Source: Gemmatimonadales bacterium UBA1120
GTDB taxonomy: Bacteria > Gemmatimonadota > Gemmatimonadetes > Longimicrobiales > Gaopeijiaceae
Length of the DNA stretch: 17,479 nt
Direction: 5' to 3'
Assembly: GCA_002313925.1 (NCBI GenBank)
Contig: DCAZ01000085.1
Span: 1-17,479, forward strand
Shown here: positions 14,485-17,479 of the stretch, piece after piece
Position numbering within the stretch: position 1 is the stretch's first letter
Layout: each line of letters starts with the position of its first letter
The notes under the pieces: model-generated
The model's input: the letters and a program-made list of their open reading frames with translations, nothing else
What the model was told of the DNA's origin: nothing
The model's database searches: none
Made by a program: the position numbers and the translations under genes

Positions 14485-15822
14485 TCACGTCTTAAGCTTC
14501 TTCTTCTTCGCCGCCGGGAAAAGAACGTTGTTGAGGATTAGTCGATAGCCTGGTGAGTTGGGATAGAGTGCCAGGTCAGTCTGTGGATCCCCGATCTGAT
14601 GTTCTGGGTCCTCCGGATCATGACCGCCGAAGTATGTCCATGTCCCTTCACCAAAGTTGCCATGTAGATATTTCGCCCACCCTCCCTCCTGACCAAGTAC
14701 AACAGTATTCGACTTTAGACGATCCTCCCGAAATGAAGTGGTCAGCCCATAGAAGTCAGGGAGTACGGACTCATGGTTCTGGGTCAACATCGCAGGGACG
14801 GGATCGAATTTTGCCGAAAAATCAAAAAGGGTGTACACACCCAACGCCTTCCGCCAGGGTGTGTTCACCTGATGCGCATCGATGTCCGAAAACGCATTTA
14901 TGGAAGGAGCGATCTGAACATCACCATTCTCGAAAGCCATTGAAGCAACCCAATCTAGTTTGCTCGTAGCATTAGCATCGGGAGGTGTGCCATCCGAATA
15001 AGCAGCAGCGATGTCAACCGACAATGCAGCGAGTGCCAACTCCAGCGTCTCGGTTGCTGAGCACATCGCAAACAGGAAGCCGCCGTTCTCGACATAGGTG
15101 CGGATCTCCAGGGCAATATGCTTCTTTAGTTCCGGTACATCAGCGAAACCTCCAGCTCTCGCCGCTTCTTGGTTCCGAGCCACTTCTTCCTGAAGCCAAG
15201 GGGCACCGGCGTATGTGAGGTAAAACTTCGAGTACTGACCCGTGAAATCCTCATGATGTAGATGGATCCACTCGTACTCACTGAGGCCTCCTTCTAAAAC
15301 TTCATAGTCCCAAATCGTCTCGTATGGGATTCCGGCGTACTCCAGCACCATTGTTACAGCATCATCCCATGGGGTCGAGTTGGGCGGCGTATAAATCGCC
15401 ACTTTGGGTGCTTGTTCGAGTGGCACAGCTTCCATGTTAGCCCCTTCGATTGTCGCACGAATTCGGGCTTCGGCGGGGGCATCTACTTCGGTAATCGATA
15501 CACCTCGGTATGCGGCTTCACGCCGGACCGAAGGAAGGTCAGGTAGTAAAAAGGAGCCACCCCTATAGTTCAGGAGCCATTCTGCTTTCTCCTCTTGTTC
15601 TAGGGTCCAATAGGCCAATCCGTACGCACGAAGATGATTCTGCTGCTGCCGATCCATCGGGACCAAAAGGGATTGTGCTTGCACAGATTTGATACCGAGA
15701 CCACCGAGTAGGGTCATGACCAGAAGCAGCGTGCTAAACGAACGGATTAACATCGACCGTGCATTTCTGTCACAACCTATTTTCCGAAAAAAGCCCAGAT
15801 ATCCTCCCCTCATTTCACCCAC
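14485..15822 (-). CDS. Secreted protein of the family often labelled 'asparagine synthetase B' in Bacteroidota; function unknown
   Basis: The 445-residue protein has an N-terminal signal peptide: the hydrophobic core runs about 31-44 and a Val-x-Ala site precedes residue 50. The mature start LLVPMDRQQQNHLRAYGLAYW (52 on) and LLNYRGGSF (83-91) are the signature of this family. VAIYTPPN (141-148) and a conserved CSATETLELALAAL (254-267) suggest a class I glutamine-amidotransferase-like (GATase1-like) fold, with Cys254 where a nucleophile might sit. It has neither the N-terminal Cys amidotransferase nor the SGGxDS loop of real AsnB, so the label is misleading. The GTG at 15822 overlaps the TPR stop by 8 bases. 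ATG codons at 15813 and 15753 (Met24) are alternatives, and the last gives the most normal signal peptide (MLIRSFSTLLLVM). It ends in a Lys-rich tail. Confidence 0.7.
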   Translation of the reverse strand: MGEMRGGYLGFFRKIGCDRNARSMLIRSFSTLLLVMTLLGGLGIKSVQAQSLLVPMDRQQQNHLRAYGLAYWTLEQEEKAEWLLNYRGGSFLLPDLPSVRREAAYRGVSITEVDAPAEARIRATIEGANMEAVPLEQAPKVAIYTPPNSTPWDDAVTMVLEYAGIPYETIWDYEVLEGGLSEYEWIHLHHEDFTGQYSKFYLTYAGAPWLQEEVARNQEAARAGGFADVPELKKHIALEIRTYVENGGFLFAMCSATETLELALAALSVDIAAAYSDGTPPDANATSKLDWVASMAFENGDVQIAPSINAFSDIDAHQVNTPWRKALGVYTLFDFSAKFDPVPAMLTQNHESVLPDFYGLTTSFREDRLKSNTVVLGQEGGWAKYLHGNFGEGTWTYFGGHDPEDPEHQIGDPQTDLALYPNSPGYRLILNNVLFPAAKKKKLKT

Positions 15823-17479
15823 CCTTGAGTTTTTCCAATTCTACCCGTGCATCTGGCACCACTGCTGCATTAGGCCGGGTTGTAATCAATTCTTCTAGGA
15901 TGGCAATTGCTTGTTCAATCCCATCGGGTGTGCGCGCTCGATAGCGTGCCAATGCCAAAGCAGCATCGCCTAGTTCCGGTGCTTCTGGATATTCGGAGAT
16001 CAATCTGGTTCGTATAGAAGCACCTTGTTCAAAAGCTTTGCCACGATCCGCTATCCGGGCCGCCTCAGCGAGCAGTGGCGGGTGTTCCTTGCCCTCCAGT
16101 TCATCAGTTCCATCAACTAAAATATTCACGGCTTCGTTCACTATGCCTCGATGAGCGAGGACTCCCGCTCGTGCAAGAACGTCAGCTGCCTCTTCGGAGA
16201 GTCTTCCTAGAAGACCTACGAACTGGATCACATCCGTAGCTTCCGTCGGCTGGAGCCCTTCGATCACATTCAATAACGCACCCCGTCCTTCTGCAATCTC
16301 ACCCATATCAAGCATAAGGTATGCCCTCTCAAGTCCGCTCTGAGGACCTTCAATCCCATCCAGAACCGCTGCCGCACCCACAAGATCACCTCTTACCTGC
16401 AGGCCTTTGGCAACGGTCGCCGCAAGATCGTCCAGCTCCGGCGCATTCGGAAACTCATCACGGAAAGTTTGGAGGAGTTGCGTCAGCCGAGATGGATTGG
16501 CACGAGCACTTTCCAGCCGGATCACCTGGGCCGTCGCCCTGCGACGGTCTATAGATTCAAGTGAAAATGAATTAGCTACCCTTCGTTGGGCTTCGAGCGC
16601 GGCCGTGGTATCTCCGGCAGCAAGCGCCACATCGATAATACGTTGGTCAAATTGACGACGCTCTGAAGGCGTCGAAGCACCTTGGCCCAGTTGTTCATAT
16701 GCCCAGGACGCTACTAGGGAAAGACCTCCCTCACGAGCTCTCCGTGCTACCTCTGACAGAAAAATTTCTCGGGTCCGGCCCTCGAGATCACTCGCTACCC
16801 TACGGGAGAGATCGAGAGCCGTATCCTCTAAGCCAAGGTCTAGCGCAATACGAGCTCCGGCACGTTGACGTGCTACAACACCTGAGGTAGCAAGGTGATC
16901 TACCAGTTGGTGACCGGCGTTTTCCTTTCCGTCTTCAAGTTCCTTGATCCGCCTAACGATACCGGCCGCTTGACTCCCATCTTCCCCAACGGCGGTCGCC
17001 CATTCTTCTACTGCTGAGTCCACCGCCCCAGTCGCCGCAAGCAGGTCTCCCATTTCCAAGGCGAGGGCATCGTCCCTACCTGTAGCCTCACGCCCAATCC
17101 TGAGTGTTTCAATAGCGCGATCCACACCGAATACATCCTCATATACTCGGGCCACTTCACGATATGGCTCTTCGCTTCCCGGATCAGATTCGAACCAGAG
17201 AGCTGCCTCTACCTCAAGCGCTTCAAGCGAATCAAGATCCGCCAGGACCCGAAGCTTTACATAGCGGACGCCCGAAGCGGAAGAGTTGGTATCAAGAAAT
17301 ACATCCACTACCGGTAAAATCTTCTCAGGCTTGCCTTGTGCCCGGAACACCCTCTCCAGAGCGAAAACGCCACCCGTCGAGCTAGGATCGATATCTAAGA
17401 GCCTCCGGAGTACCATTTCTGCGCGCTCGTAGTCACCGCGTGACTCAAGAGCCGCTGCATCCCTGAGTAAGCGACTCTC
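15815..17479 (-). CDS. TPR-repeat protein (5' end cut by window)
   Basis: An open frame runs from the right edge to a TGA at 15817-15815, giving 554 visible residues; the ATG at 17416 is internal, because the upstream codons (LLRDAAALESRGDYERAEM) continue the same repeat pattern. The protein is almost wholly helical with degenerate tetratricopeptide-like pairs, for example GDYERAEMVLRRLLDIDP at the start, VDRAIETLRIGREATGRDD and AVDSAVEEWATAVGEDG in the middle. The last unit, ELGDAALALARYRA...AIAILEELITTRPNAAVVPDARVELEKL, resembles the TPR units of YbgF/BamD-type envelope proteins. TPR proteins scaffold protein contacts; no enzyme motif is seen. Whether it is secreted cannot be said because the N-terminus is missing. 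Its stop overlaps the possible GTG start of the next gene, so the two are probably co-expressed. Confidence 0.85.
   Translation of the reverse strand, partial: ESRLLRDAAALESRGDYERAEMVLRRLLDIDPSSTGGVFALERVFRAQGKPEKILPVVDVFLDTNSSASGVRYVKLRVLADLDSLEALEVEAALWFESDPGSEEPYREVARVYEDVFGVDRAIETLRIGREATGRDDALALEMGDLLAATGAVDSAVEEWATAVGEDGSQAAGIVRRIKELEDGKENAGHQLVDHLATSGVVARQRAGARIALDLGLEDTALDLSRRVASDLEGRTREIFLSEVARRAREGGLSLVASWAYEQLGQGASTPSERRQFDQRIIDVALAAGDTTAALEAQRRVANSFSLESIDRRRATAQVIRLESARANPSRLTQLLQTFRDEFPNAPELDDLAATVAKGLQVRGDLVGAAAVLDGIEGPQSGLERAYLMLDMGEIAEGRGALLNVIEGLQPTEATDVIQFVGLLGRLSEEAADVLARAGVLAHRGIVNEAVNILVDGTDELEGKEHPPLLAEAARIADRGKAFEQGASIRTRLISEYPEAPELGDAALALARYRARTPDGIEQAIAILEELITTRPNAAVVPDARVELEKLKGG

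Noticed and set aside
14553..14969. A 138-codon plus-strand frame opposite the secreted-protein gene
   Set aside because: It has no protein-like pattern, while the minus strand shows conserved family motifs across the same bases.
14485..15822. True asparagine synthetase
   Set aside because: It lacks the N-terminal nucleophile Cys2, the SGGxDS ATP-binding loop and the usual cytoplasmic start; it has a signal peptide instead.

Overview
The window holds thirteen protein genes, all on the minus strand, so transcription runs from the right edge to the left edge. Two are cut by the window: a TPR-repeat protein at the right edge (its N-terminus is missing) and purH at the left edge (its C-terminus is missing). 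I see no rRNA, tRNA, CRISPR array, insertion sequence or phage gene. The longest stretch without a gene is 234 bases (3131-3364), between selA and the A-type iron-sulfur carrier gene. The overall look is ordinary chromosome from a free-living bacterium with GC near one half.

The organism is probably a diderm of the Gemmatimonadota or Bacteroidota-related kind; this is inference. Supporting it are a secreted protein of the family often labelled 'asparagine synthetase B' in Bacteroidota and relatives, a lipoprotein with an Ig-like (SbsA/Big_5-type) start and a C-Q-x-G-x-P-x-G-G-P-E-D N-terminus typical of that family, a TonB-like anchored protein, and a DapL-type aminotransferase. Several genes use GTG or TTG starts.

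Layout in transcription order: (1) TPR protein, overlapping (2) a secreted protein of unknown function; (3) a fusion of a RadC-type JAB/JAMM domain with a DinG/XPD-type helicase; (4) a fumarylacetoacetate hydrolase-family enzyme abutting (5) a DapL-like aminotransferase; (6) a TonB-like membrane-anchored protein; (7) valS; (8) an Ig-like lipoprotein; (9) selA; then a 234-base gap; (10) an ErpA/IscA-type iron-sulfur carrier; (11) a metallo-beta-lactamase-fold hydrolase; (12) purN; (13) purH. The junctions valS/lipoprotein, lipoprotein/selA, hydrolase/purN and TPR/secreted protein overlap or nearly overlap, which implies translational coupling. valS-lipoprotein-selA and erpA-hydrolase-purN-purH read as two tight blocks. 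The functions are mostly housekeeping: tRNA charging, selenocysteine synthesis, iron-sulfur assembly, the two folate-dependent purine steps, and lysine/peptidoglycan precursor synthesis.

The most notable item is gene 3. It has an intact RadC metal-site signature directly upstream of a complete DinG-type helicase. DinG relatives in Firmicutes carry a 3'-5' exonuclease domain at that same end. Its predicted iron-sulfur cluster site has only three of the usual four cysteines. selA is the second biological marker: it implies that this organism makes selenocysteine, although no selenoprotein is visible here.
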